From G963665925 sp963676345 (GTDB lineage Bacteria; Bacillota; Clostridia; Peptostreptococcales; Acidaminobacteraceae): a stretch of 64,000 nt of DNA. This document shows positions 44,832-52,835 of this stretch, piece after piece (position 1 is the first letter of the stretch; the number at the start of each line of letters is the position of its first letter). The stretch spans positions 186,001 to 250,000 of the forward strand of contig CAXXTS010000004.1 in NCBI GenBank assembly GCA_963676345.2, in the 5' to 3' direction. The notes beneath the pieces were generated by a model. The model saw nothing but the letters and a program-made list of their open reading frames with translations. It was not told where the DNA came from and did not search any database. The position numbers and the translations under genes were made by a program.

Positions 44832-45473
44832 TTATGCCAACCCTTTCCGCTTGATGTTCCTCTGCTGCTCAAAAAGAAACTGAAGGATTATACGCTCTAC
44901 TGTACTGTTCACATCTATGAACTTTGCCCGTATATCGTAGCGCCGAATAGAATCCCTCATTAGTCCCGTACTGATCACCTCTGCTTCCAGTTCAAGCATC
45001 TGGTCATCCAACTTCATTTCAACAAAAATACGCGTGCCCTTTTTATACGCCTCCACCGTAATAAATCGAACCCCACCGGCACTGAGGTTGATGGTTGTCA
45101 TCGGATGGGATGTCTCATCCTCCAGTCGTGTTTTACCATCAATCAAAACGGGCATTCGAAAATACTGCCTTCTATTGATGCGCTTGGCTTTTCCTATAAG
45201 ACGAAAAAGCACACAAGCAATCGGTCCTGACATGTATCGTCTAATCACTTCTGCCTGCTGTATATATAAAGAGGCTTCTGTAGAATAGGTTAACTCAAAC
45301 TGGTCTCCCGTATGAATCGGGAGTGGACTGCCCTCTGATATTGGAACAACGATCCCAACTCGCCCCTCTTTATCTAGACTCTCAACACGTGTTTTATACT
45401 TAGGTGATTCTTCTTGATCCGTATTTTGTATCTCTATTAAACTGCCTGCTTCAATTAGTTTACGCTTACGCAA
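44832..45473 (-). CDS. PilZ-domain c-di-GMP receptor, YcgR-like
   Basis: A 213-residue protein with an N-terminal YcgR/FlgB-type beta domain (about 1-95) and a C-terminal PilZ domain. The c-di-GMP motifs are RRQYFR (RxxxR type, about 105-110) and NLSAGG (the [D/N]xSxxG motif, about 134-139). The start is the TTG at 45471-45473, because GGAGGG lies 6 nt before it; an ATG further upstream at 45521 lacks a ribosome site. Such proteins slow flagella or control surface behaviour. It is the first gene of the operon with the two-component system. Confidence 0.88.
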   Translation of the reverse strand: MRKRKLIEAGSLIEIQNTDQEESPKYKTRVESLDKEGRVGIVVPISEGSPLPIHTGDQFELTYSTEASLYIQQAEVIRRYMSGPIACVLFRLIGKAKRINRRQYFRMPVLIDGKTRLEDETSHPMTTINLSAGGVRFITVEAYKKGTRIFVEMKLDDQMLELEAEVISTGLMRDSIRRYDIRAKFIDVNSTVERIILQFLFEQQRNIKRKGLA

Positions 45474-45591
45474 GTGGAACCCTCCAATTATTTTTCTACT
45501 CTTATTGTAGTAGAAAACCACTGGTTAATCAAAGAATTGTACCAAGTACCCTTAATGGTGACATATCTTTCTAAGCGCCAAACCCCTACAT

Positions 45592-45642
45592 ATAAAAATC
45601 CAACAGGCTCATATGACTTTATATACACTGGCCTGCTGGATT
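45592..45642 (-). terminator. Terminator of proA
   Basis: On the minus strand AATCCAGCAGGC and GCCTGTTGGATT (45631-45642 and 45597-45608) pair around a 22-nt loop, followed by TTTTTATA. Confidence 0.78.
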
Positions 45643-45708
45643 CATTCACTTTTACGGCTGGTCTTTAACCACTTTCTTCTATTATCTACATGACTGCACA
45701 GGCTGAGC

Positions 45709-46953
45709 TTAACTTCTTACTTGACCATTTCCACGAAGAATGAACTTTGTAGTCGTAAGTGCCTGAAGACCCATTGGACCTCTTGCGTGCAGCTTTTGAG
45801 TACTGATACCAATTTCGCCACCAAACCCGAAAACACTGCCATCGGTAAACCGTGTTGATGCATTCACATAGACTGCCGATGCATCTACACCATTTAGGAA
45901 GGTTTCTGCAGCTACAATATTATTTGTAATAATGGCCTCAGAATGACGCGTACCATACTTTTCAATATGATCCATTGCCATATTTAAGTCATCGACCATA
46001 CGAATACTGATTTTAAGAGAAAGGTATTCTTCAGCCCAGTCAGCTTCAGTTCCAAGGCCAATATCCTGGACAATGGCTCTTGTTTTTTCACAACCGACCA
46101 CTTCAACACCCTTCTGCTGAAGGCTGCGTACGGTCTTTTCAATAAATCTTGGATCTACATCCTGATGGATCAACAGGGTTTCTATTGCATTACACACACC
46201 CGGACGCTGCGTTTTGGCATTTTCAATAATTGGAAGTGCCATTTCAAGGTCAGCATCTGCATCGACATATACATGACACACTCCTGCACCTGTTATGATT
46301 ACAGGAACACTCGCCTGTGAAACAATAGCCTTTTTTAGGCCTTGTCCACCACGTGGAATAACCACATCAACGAGGTCATCCATCGTCACTAAATCTTTTA
46401 CGAGGGTTCGATCTGTATTTGAAATAAGCTGTACTGCCCCTTTTGGAAGACCCGCTTCTTCTCCAGCCTGCTGAAGAATTTTAGCAAGTACCTTATTGGT
46501 TTCTATTGCTTCCTTGCCACCGCGTAGAATAATGCTATTTCCTGACTTTAGTGCCAGACCAGATGCATCAACAGTTACATTGGGTCTTGACTCATAAATC
46601 ATGGCAATCACACCAATTGGTACGCGCACCTTAGATGCGTGAATCCCATTTTCAAGCTTCCAGCCATCCTCAATCTGTCCAATCGGATCACTTAGGCTAA
46701 TCATTGTTCTAAGGCCATCTTGCATGCCCTTCATTCTACTGTCGTTTATAATGAGGCGGTCTATCATAGCTGTGCTCAGGCCATTTTCACGGCCAGCAGA
46801 TACATCCAGGGCATTGGCGTCAAAGACTTCCTCTTTTCGTTTTTCAAGTGCCACAGCCATGGCTTCCAGTATTCTATTTTTATCAGTAGTTCCCATGACA
46901 GCCAGTTCACGCGCTGCTGCACGTGCATCGACCGCCATTGCTCGAATATCCAT
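45709..46953 (-). CDS. proA: Gamma-glutamyl phosphate reductase
   Basis: ProA reduces gamma-glutamyl phosphate with NADPH to glutamate semialdehyde, the second step of proline synthesis. The 414-residue protein has the aldehyde-dehydrogenase-type fold with IYESRPNVTVDASGLALKSGN, LVDVVIPRGGQGL, the catalytic cysteine in RPGVCNAIETLL, and the end SVFGFGGEIGISTQKLHARGPMGL. It lies 16 bp downstream of proB. The terminator at 45592 follows. Confidence 0.97.
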   Translation of the reverse strand: MDIRAMAVDARAAARELAVMGTTDKNRILEAMAVALEKRKEEVFDANALDVSAGRENGLSTAMIDRLIINDSRMKGMQDGLRTMISLSDPIGQIEDGWKLENGIHASKVRVPIGVIAMIYESRPNVTVDASGLALKSGNSIILRGGKEAIETNKVLAKILQQAGEEAGLPKGAVQLISNTDRTLVKDLVTMDDLVDVVIPRGGQGLKKAIVSQASVPVIITGAGVCHVYVDADADLEMALPIIENAKTQRPGVCNAIETLLIHQDVDPRFIEKTVRSLQQKGVEVVGCEKTRAIVQDIGLGTEADWAEEYLSLKISIRMVDDLNMAMDHIEKYGTRHSEAIITNNIVAAETFLNGVDASAVYVNASTRFTDGSVFGFGGEIGISTQKLHARGPMGLQALTTTKFILRGNGQVRS

Positions 46954-46969
46954 TATATGTCCTCCTGAT

Positions 46970-48097
46970 TTATGTCTTCTTGAGTATCATGTTATCAACA
47001 TGAATAATTTCGTCATAATCTTTATAGCCTATCAGCTCTTCAATCTGGCATGTTTTCACACCAATCAAATGCTTGAGCTCATCTGCTGCATAATTGGTGA
47101 TCCCCGTACCGATTATCTCGCCGGTTTGGTCCACCACCTCTACGGCAACACCTTTTAGAAACTCACCTGTAACGCCTGTCATACCAGACGGCAATAAGCT
47201 TTTTTTGTGCATGAGTGCTTCTGCAGCACCATGGTCTATTGTAATACGCCCTTCTACACGACTTCCAAAGGAAATCCAGTGTTGGCGCGCTTTCATTTTT
47301 TCTTTTTGTCCTAGAAATAGGGTTCCAACATCATCTCCCGAGACCACCTGATAGAGAATATCGGGCACGCTGCCATCGGCAATGACCATATTTACACCTG
47401 CTGTTGTCGCAATTTCAGCTGCATTAATCTTAGTCGCCATACCACCCGTTCCAAGCTCTGAGCCACTTCCGCTGGACATATCGTGAATGGACTGGTTAAT
47501 CTCTTTAACAACCGATAGACGCTCTGCATCCGGATTCACTGAAGGGTTATCCGTATAGAGTCCATCTACGTCTGAAAGAATAATGAGTAAATCTGCTTCA
47601 ATCAGGCTGGCAACCAGTGCTGAAAGTGTATCGTTGTCGCCTACTTTAATTTCATCCACAACTACCGCATCATTTTCATTGATGATTGGCACAACATCCT
47701 GGCGGATCATCTGAAAGAGTGCATCACGCGCGTGAATAAAACGACGTCTATCCGAAAAGTCATCTTTTGTTAAGAGGACTTGTCCTATAATTTTTCCGAA
47801 CTCGGAAAAGAATTTTTGATACATATGAAGTAAAACACCCTGACCGACTGCAGCAGCGGCCTGCTTCTCGGGTAAAGTCCTCGGCCTTTTGCTGAGCCTT
47901 AGCTTGCCCATGCCTGCGCCAATTGCACCCGAAGACACCAGTACGATTTCATGTCCGCTGTTCTGTAAATCCGACAGTTGCTTCACCAATTTGTCAATTC
48001 GACCTAAATTGAGGAGCCCCGTGTCGTATGCCAAAGTTGACGTTCCAACTTTAACGACTATACGGCGGACATCTTTCATGATTTCCTGCTTATTCAT
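46970..48097 (-). CDS. proB: Glutamate 5-kinase
   Basis: ProB phosphorylates glutamate to start proline synthesis. The 375-residue protein has the amino-acid kinase domain (VVKVGTSTL, LVSSGAIGAGM, INENDAVVVDEIKVGDNDTLSALVA, LSDVDGLYT, GTGGMATKINAA) and a C-terminal PUA domain (about 275-375), as in the regulated form. The ATG at 48097 is chosen: GAGGAG lies 8 nt upstream and overlaps an in-frame GTG 9 bp earlier. No T-box was found upstream. It forms an operon with proA. Confidence 0.97.
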   Translation of the reverse strand: MNKQEIMKDVRRIVVKVGTSTLAYDTGLLNLGRIDKLVKQLSDLQNSGHEIVLVSSGAIGAGMGKLRLSKRPRTLPEKQAAAAVGQGVLLHMYQKFFSEFGKIIGQVLLTKDDFSDRRRFIHARDALFQMIRQDVVPIINENDAVVVDEIKVGDNDTLSALVASLIEADLLIILSDVDGLYTDNPSVNPDAERLSVVKEINQSIHDMSSGSGSELGTGGMATKINAAEIATTAGVNMVIADGSVPDILYQVVSGDDVGTLFLGQKEKMKARQHWISFGSRVEGRITIDHGAAEALMHKKSLLPSGMTGVTGEFLKGVAVEVVDQTGEIIGTGITNYAADELKHLIGVKTCQIEELIGYKDYDEIIHVDNMILKKT

Positions 48098-48279
48098 TTT
48101 TTTCACTCCTCATGACAAGTTTGTTACATTATATCGAATTTGGATAGCAGTGCATAGCATATTTATACAAAGTTGTGTCAATTTTGTCATGCCTTTGTAA
48201 GAATACTATAAAAGTCTACTTTAACCTTTTTTAAATTTACAATTACCTAGAATAGTTGGAAAGCAGTCTACAAGCGACT

Positions 48280-48294
48280 TGATAATTATTCTCA
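48280..48294. promoter_or_regulatory. Fur-type box upstream of the peroxiredoxin gene
   Basis: TGATAATTATTCTCA matches the 7-1-7 Fur consensus TGATAATNATTATCA with one mismatch. It lies about 50 bp upstream of the PerR-type box, between the divergent proB and prx genes. Confidence 0.55.
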
Positions 48295-48329
48295 ATAAAA
48301 TATCAACCTTTTCTCCCTCTAACCTCTTT

Positions 48330-48374
48330 TTGTAATGATTATAATATTGTGTTTATTTCACGATATGATATACT
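48330..48374 (+). promoter_or_regulatory. Peroxiredoxin promoter with PerR box
   Basis: TTGTAATGATTATAA (48330-48344) matches the PerR consensus TTATAATNATTATAA with one mismatch. It abuts a promoter with -35 TTGTGT (48347-48352) and -10 TATACT (48369-48374), 16 bp apart. Binding would block RNA polymerase; peroxide would relieve it. Confidence 0.78.
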
Positions 48375-48439
48375 GTTTTTAGAAACGAAACAAATTTGAA
48401 ACGAGTACAATTTGTGCATATTTAAGGAGGCAACAAAAC

Positions 48440-48961
48440 ATGGAAAGACTTGTTGGACGTAAAGCTCCAAACTTCAATATGGCGACTGCAACTGGAGACG
48501 GTAATGATTTTGGCCGTGTAACTCTGGATGATTATAAAGGCAAATGGCTTGTAATGTTCTTTTACCCACTGGACTTTACATTTGTTTGCCCAACTGAAAT
48601 CACTGGATATTCAAAGCGTTATGATGAATTTAAAGCGCTTGGTACAGATGTTCTTGGTGTCAGCGTGGACAGCGAACACTCGCATAAGGCTTGGATCAAT
48701 GGTGATTTAGGCAAACTTGCATTCCCGCTTGCATCCGATATGACAAAGCAAGTATCCCTGGATTACGGGGTGCTCATAGAAGAGGAAGGTATTGCACTTC
48801 GCGGGCTTTTCATAATTGACCCTGAAGGCAACGTCAAGTATTCAGCAGTTCATGACCTAAATGTAGGCCGAAGTGTTGATGAAACCCTTCGCGTTCTCAA
48901 AGCACTACAGACTGGCGGACTCTGCCCTGTAGACTGGACAGAAGGCGAAGATCTCCTCTAG
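48440..48961 (+). CDS. Typical 2-Cys peroxiredoxin (AhpC/Prx1 type)
   Basis: A 173-residue thiol peroxidase that reduces hydrogen peroxide and alkyl hydroperoxides. The peroxidatic cysteine is C50 in FTFVCPTE and the resolving cysteine C162 in GGLCPVDW, so it is a typical 2-Cys enzyme. No AhpF or thioredoxin reductase gene is adjacent, so its reductant is unknown. The upstream Fur- and PerR-type boxes fit oxidative stress control. It has a strong AAGGAGG site and its own terminator. Confidence 0.94.
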   Translation: MERLVGRKAPNFNMATATGDGNDFGRVTLDDYKGKWLVMFFYPLDFTFVCPTEITGYSKRYDEFKALGTDVLGVSVDSEHSHKAWINGDLGKLAFPLASDMTKQVSLDYGVLIEEEGIALRGLFIIDPEGNVKYSAVHDLNVGRSVDETLRVLKALQTGGLCPVDWTEGEDLL

Positions 48962-48992
48962 TAACTGAACTCTCTCTTTTAATACATCCCCA

Positions 48993-49039
48993 TACCGCAC
49001 AGGCTACCCCGACCCCAGCCTGTGCGGTACTCTTTTTTT
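48993..49039 (+). terminator. Terminator of the peroxiredoxin gene
   Basis: TACCGCACAGGCT (48993-49005) pairs exactly with AGCCTGTGCGGTA (49017-49029), followed by CTCTTTTTTT. Confidence 0.93.
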
Positions 49040-49060
49040 GCGGAAAAGACAAAGCAATGC

Positions 49061-49124
49061 AAAAATAAAGCAGTAGGTCCTCAATTTTGTGCAAACACAA
49101 TTGAGGACCTACTGCTTTATTTTT
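49061..49124. repeat. 26-bp perfect inverted repeat beside repeat locus 2
   Basis: Arms 49061-49086 (AAAAATAAAGCAGTAGGTCC...) and 49099-49124 are exact complements around a 12-nt loop that itself can pair. A- and T-runs at its feet would let it act as a terminator in both directions, yet prx already has one 22 bp upstream. The right foot touches the repeat array directly. AAAGCAATGC (49051-49060) and GCATTGCTTT (49169-49178) could form an outer stem enclosing this hairpin and the first repeat unit. Confidence 0.9.
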
Positions 49125-49369
49125 ATATGGCGCGACTAGCGACGTGAGCAACTGCTAAGTTGCTCTGTGCATTGCTTTAAATCATACGGCGCGACTAGCT
49201 ATCGTGGGCAACCGAAGGTTGCACTGTGCACTGCTTTAAATCATACGGCGCGACTCGCTATCGTGGGCAACCGAAGGTTGCACTGTGCACTGCTTTAAAT
49301 CATATGGCGCGACTAGCTATCATGGGCAACCGAAGGTTGCACTGTGCACTGCTTTAAATCATATGGCGC
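49125..49369 (-). repeat. Tandem 59-bp hairpin repeats, locus 2
   Basis: Four full units of exactly 59 bp begin at 49125, 49184, 49243 and 49302, with a partial fifth at 49361. On the minus strand three carry GCAACC-TTC-GGTTGC; the unit next to the inverted repeat carries GCAACT and AGTTGC instead, a change on both sides that keeps the stem. Each ends GCGAGTCGCGCC or GCTAGTCGCGCC followed by A/G-TAT. The array ends 2 bp before the stop codon of the gene at 49372-50286. The whole unit, not only a core, is conserved between copies. Confidence 0.92.
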
Positions 49370-49371
49370 GT

Positions 49372-50286
49372 CTAAAATTTAGTATTTTTCATTGCCTGAT
49401 ATTTCTTCATTTGATTTAGCTTCATGTGGTCTACCTGACTCGTTTTAGGCTGGCGCTTGACTTCTTTAACAGCACTTTCCTTTTGCAACTCATGAATCAG
49501 GACATCAATTTTATCAGACAGCTGAGAGCGCTGGGCTAGAGCATAGCAACGCTTGACCTTATCCATATCGTACGCCGCAAGACCGAGTATGATTCTAGCC
49601 TGCCTGTCGTTTATCGGTTCTTCAATATGCTCAAGCACCGCACTTACAAGCGTTTCCCTCGACTCATTCTGGGCTTTAGGTGCCGGACGCGCTACCCTTT
49701 CTGACTCGCTCTGCTCTATCCATTCCCGAACAGATGCTGACTGTTCATGGATGGACTTGTTTAAATCTGCATCGAGGGTCTCTGCTTTCGTTTCAACTTC
49801 ATTATGCGCTTGTCCTGGCTCTTCCTCAAAATTAGCCTCAGCTTGAACTGATGCCTGTACAGGAAGCGTCACCGCTTCTTCTTCTTGAATTTCTTTAAAA
49901 GCATCTAGACGGGATGGCTTTTGTTCAAAATCCACACGCTCAAAATGAACCGCTTGTGGTGCCTTGTCTAGGTGACCTTCTTTTATAACATGGGAATCTT
50001 CATATGTTCCAATTTCTACATCTCTCATGGGATTATTTTGTTCATCTACAAACAGCTCTGATGTGGTTTCAACATCAATGAGACCCTTTGCTACCAAACC
50101 CTTAAGCGCTTTCAGGGCACACTCAGAAGATACCCCCATTTTCACGGCGATAATATCGGTTGTCAGCAAATGATCAAATTCAGGTCTTCCGGCATATCGT
50201 GCCAGCACCATACCACATAGCTTTTCATACGCTGTCAGATCATTACGATCAACAAGTGAATTATCTACTGCAAACCACGTTCTCAT
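49372..50286 (-). CDS. Hypothetical protein with N-terminal winged-helix-like region
   Basis: A 304-residue cytoplasmic protein. Residues 1-75 look like a helix-turn-helix domain of the type found in replication or DnaD-like proteins (LTAYEKLCGMVLARYAG, LLTTDIIAVKMGVSSECALKALKGLVAKGLID). A long acidic, probably disordered linker (about 100-215) leads to a helical, basic C-terminus (EPINDRQARIILGLAAYDMDKVKRCYALAQ). DNA binding is likely; the role is unknown. Its stop codon is next to the hairpin repeat array, which therefore lies in its 3' untranslated region. Confidence 0.68.
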   Translation of the reverse strand: MRTWFAVDNSLVDRNDLTAYEKLCGMVLARYAGRPEFDHLLTTDIIAVKMGVSSECALKALKGLVAKGLIDVETTSELFVDEQNNPMRDVEIGTYEDSHVIKEGHLDKAPQAVHFERVDFEQKPSRLDAFKEIQEEEAVTLPVQASVQAEANFEEEPGQAHNEVETKAETLDADLNKSIHEQSASVREWIEQSESERVARPAPKAQNESRETLVSAVLEHIEEPINDRQARIILGLAAYDMDKVKRCYALAQRSQLSDKIDVLIHELQKESAVKEVKRQPKTSQVDHMKLNQMKKYQAMKNTKF

Positions 50287-50388
50287 CCATTCGCCTCCTG
50301 ACTTCTTCTTACTCTTCTATCATAGCGAGTGGACGTTTAAAGCGCAAGAGGCTGCCTTGGGTTCCCAAAACAGCCTCGTTATTTCATA

Positions 50389-50691
50389 TTATGCAGACCT
50401 ATTGCAATAGCTCTGTTTTTTTCCTTTATGTTTCCTGACATCAATCAGGTCTTGAATTTTGCTAATGTAAACTTCGTCATCTGACAAGCGAATGAGCGAT
50501 GTAAGTAGATAAAAATTGAAAGAGCGTGGAATGATTCGATGATTTACACAATGAATCAATTTCTTAGCAATTTGGAAGTTGTGGACATGCGAGTGCTTTT
50601 CCTTAAAGTCGTACTGTGCATTATGAACAATGTAATTATGACCTGCCCTGTATACCTTATAAGTACCTTCCTGATAAACTTGCATTCCCAT
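50389..50691 (-). CDS. Hypothetical protein, about 100 residues
   Basis: A 100-residue basic protein, GMQVYQEGTYKVYRAGHNYIV at the start, then helical (VHNFQIAKKLIHCVNHRIIPRSFNFYLLTSLIRLSDDEVYISKIQDLID). It has no signal peptide or membrane segment and I do not recognise it. The ATG is preceded by AAAGGAG with good spacing, which supports the call. The tail is rich in Lys and Arg. A GC-rich hairpin lies just upstream of the ribosome site in its leader. Confidence 0.65.
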   Translation of the reverse strand: MGMQVYQEGTYKVYRAGHNYIVHNAQYDFKEKHSHVHNFQIAKKLIHCVNHRIIPRSFNFYLLTSLIRLSDDEVYISKIQDLIDVRKHKGKKQSYCNRSA

Positions 50692-51188
50692 AGCGACACT
50701 CCTTTCGGCCCATAGCGTAACTGCCGCTTGGCCGTTTCACTGAAAATACCTTGTGGTCTGAATCGCTCGCCATTCACCTCGGTGGATCAACTTCCTTCTT
50801 AACATATATATCGGTCAGAATATTCTGATACTTTAATGTTAAATCGTTCGCACTAAATCTGAATGAACTTAAGGTTAAGTCTTTGTAAAGGATGACCTGG
50901 CCCTTTAGAAAACACAAATCACACTTTTTAAGCATGAATATTCTGCCGCTATGTATATATATAAGATTTCGATATTGTACGGAAAAATCCTCCCAAGATT
51001 ATGAAGTTTTTCCATATAATGATATTTTCGGTCCCTAGGAGTACATATTCCTAATACATCCTATAGAGTATTTACAAACCCCTTCATGGTTCGTCGCACG
51101 CCCACAGATACGGCGCTTTGCCTTAACAAAAAAAGTCCTGCATCCGCCTATCAGGCATATGCAGGACTCTACTTAGTTTAAAAATACA
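50692..51188. other. Intergenic region between tyrS and the 100-residue protein
   Basis: This 497-bp gap holds the leader of the gene at 50389-50691, with CGGCC...GGCCG pairing next to the ribosome site (about 50706-50735). It also holds a perfect 14-bp palindrome TCAGAATATTCTGA (50815-50828) that could be an operator, and the tyrS terminator at its right end. The A/T-rich stretch 50830-51060 shows nothing I can name. Confidence 0.5.
51127..51168 (-). terminator. Terminator of tyrS
   Basis: AGTCCTGCA (51134-51142) and TGCAGGACT (51160-51168) pair around an 17-nt loop that can form more pairs (GCCT...AGGC); on the minus strand TTTTTTT follows. Confidence 0.85.
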
Positions 51189-52424
51189 CTACGCAAGTGT
51201 CACTCTGTGGAACTTCTTCTTGCCCTTCTTAATCAGAACACCTTCATCGCCAAAGTCTTCGAGTGTTACTTGACGATCGATTCCCTCTACTTTTTCACCA
51301 TTAATTGAAACACCGCCCTGCTGAACATTTCGTCTTGCTTCACTTCGTGAAGGCGCAAGCCCCAGCTTATTCAACAGATCCAAAATGCCCATGCCTTGAC
51401 CTTCAAACTCGGACTTATCCATTTCAGTTGTTGGTACATTTGACATGTCTGCACCGCCTTTGAAGAGTGCCTTAGCCGCTTCTAAGGCTTTTTGCGCTTC
51501 TTCTTCACCGTGTACAATCTTCACAAATTCAAATGCAAGGACCTCTTTTGCTTGGTTGATTTCTGAGCCTTCAAGTGCACCCAGTCTACGTACTTCATCC
51601 ATAGGCAGGAAGGTCAGCAGTGACAGACAGTTCTCAACGTCCGCGTCTTCAACATTACGAAGGTACTGGAACATTTCGTATGGTGATGTCTTTGCAGCAT
51701 CAATCCAAAGCGCACCCGCAACCGTCTTACCCATCTTAACGCCTGTTGAAGTCGTCAGAAGTTTGAATGTCAGACCATACACCTGCTCCTGCTCCATCTT
51801 TCTAGTCAGTTCAACACCAGCGATAATATTTGACCACTGATCATTTCCGCCAAGCTGCATTTTGCAGTTGTAGCGTCTGTTGAGCTCTAGGAAGTCGTAC
51901 CCCTGCATAATCATGTAGTTAAACTCAAGGAATGTCAGACCCGACTCCATACGCTGCTTGAAGCATTCAGCCTGAAGCATTCTATTCACTGAAAATTTCG
52001 ATCCAATTTCTCGAAGGAAGTTAATGTAGTTCAAGTTGTCGAGCCAGTCTGCATTGTTTGCAACATAACCCGCCTTGCCATCCAGTACAAGGTACTGTTC
52101 AAGCTGCTTTCTAATCGCTTCTCCATTTTCGTGAAGTGTATTGTTTTCAAGCATTTTACGCATATCCGTTTTGCCTGTTGGATCTCCAACCTTCGCAGTG
52201 CCTTCTCCAATTAGGGCAATCGGCTTATGTCCTGCATTTTGCATATGCTTCATAACCATAACCTGAACGAAGTGGCCAAGGTGAAGACTGTCCGCTGTTG
52301 GGTCAAATCCTATATAAAACGTCACACTCTCTTTTCCCAGCAGTTCCTTCACTTCTTCTTCATGTGTGATTTGCTCAATAAATCCACGTTCTTGCAGAAT
52401 ATCAAATACATTTTCCATCTTCAT
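51189..52424 (-). CDS. tyrS: Tyrosyl-tRNA synthetase
   Basis: TyrS charges tRNA-Tyr. The 411-residue class I synthetase has the HIGH-type motif LHLGHF (about 48-53), YNCKMQLGGNDQWSNI in the tyrosine site, the KMSKS-type loop KMGKT (about 232-236), and a C-terminal S4 RNA-binding domain (about 340-405; LGLAPSRSEARRNVQQGGVSINGEKV). Expression is controlled by the T-box leader at 52520-52779. Confidence 0.97.
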   Translation of the reverse strand: MKMENVFDILQERGFIEQITHEEEVKELLGKESVTFYIGFDPTADSLHLGHFVQVMVMKHMQNAGHKPIALIGEGTAKVGDPTGKTDMRKMLENNTLHENGEAIRKQLEQYLVLDGKAGYVANNADWLDNLNYINFLREIGSKFSVNRMLQAECFKQRMESGLTFLEFNYMIMQGYDFLELNRRYNCKMQLGGNDQWSNIIAGVELTRKMEQEQVYGLTFKLLTTSTGVKMGKTVAGALWIDAAKTSPYEMFQYLRNVEDADVENCLSLLTFLPMDEVRRLGALEGSEINQAKEVLAFEFVKIVHGEEEAQKALEAAKALFKGGADMSNVPTTEMDKSEFEGQGMGILDLLNKLGLAPSRSEARRNVQQGGVSINGEKVEGIDRQVTLEDFGDEGVLIKKGKKKFHRVTLA

Positions 52425-52519
52425 TTTCCTCCCATTTATTCTATTATTCCTTTAAAACTCAGTGTTCTAAACATTTGTTTCCACTGCGTTCCAGTAAAAT
52501 ATCAATTCTCTTCAAGACA

Positions 52520-52779
52520 ATAAAAAAGAGCTTGCCTCCCTTAACTGATTCTCAGTTTAAGGGCGATGCAAGCTCGCGGTACCACCTTAATTCGCCGATG
52601 TGTTTTTACCAGTGCACAACAGCCTCATTTGTCTTTAACGCAGATCTGCGTGACTATTTCTAGCCAATGCTCCAGGGTGTAATTCGGCAAATTCATCCGG
52701 TATGCTTTTCACCACCCAGCATACTCTCTAAAATCAGATGCACTTCCTACTGCCCCTTCATGGCATTTTCTATGAATTT
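52520..52779 (-). ncRNA. T-box riboswitch of tyrS (specifier UAC)
   Basis: On the minus strand the leader has a Stem I region with GAATTACACC, whose TAC (52679-52681) is a tyrosine codon at the expected specifier place. The antiterminator T-box AAGGTGGTACCGCG lies at 52575-52588. A terminator formed by GAGCTTGC (52568-52575) and GCAAGCTC (52528-52535), with an inner stem between them, ends in TTTTTT at 52522-52527. Uncharged tRNA-Tyr would favour the antiterminator. Confidence 0.95.
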
Positions 52780-52785
52780 GTGTTT

Positions 52786-52814
52786 ATCATAAAACATGTT
52801 GCAGGGTGTGTCAA
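52786..52814 (-). promoter_or_regulatory. Promoter of the tyrS T-box transcript
   Basis: On the minus strand TTGACA (52809-52814), 17 bp, then TATGAT (52786-52791); transcription would start near 52779. Confidence 0.88.
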
Positions 52815-52835
52815 GTAGACACGTATTAATGAAGC

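Noticed and set aside
49125..49369. CRISPR array
   Set aside because: The full 59-bp unit is conserved from copy to copy; there are no unique spacers and no cas genes, and the same family occurs singly elsewhere.
50692..50790. c-di-GMP riboswitch in the leader of the 100-residue protein
   Set aside because: The conserved GEMM-I and class II core sequences are not present.
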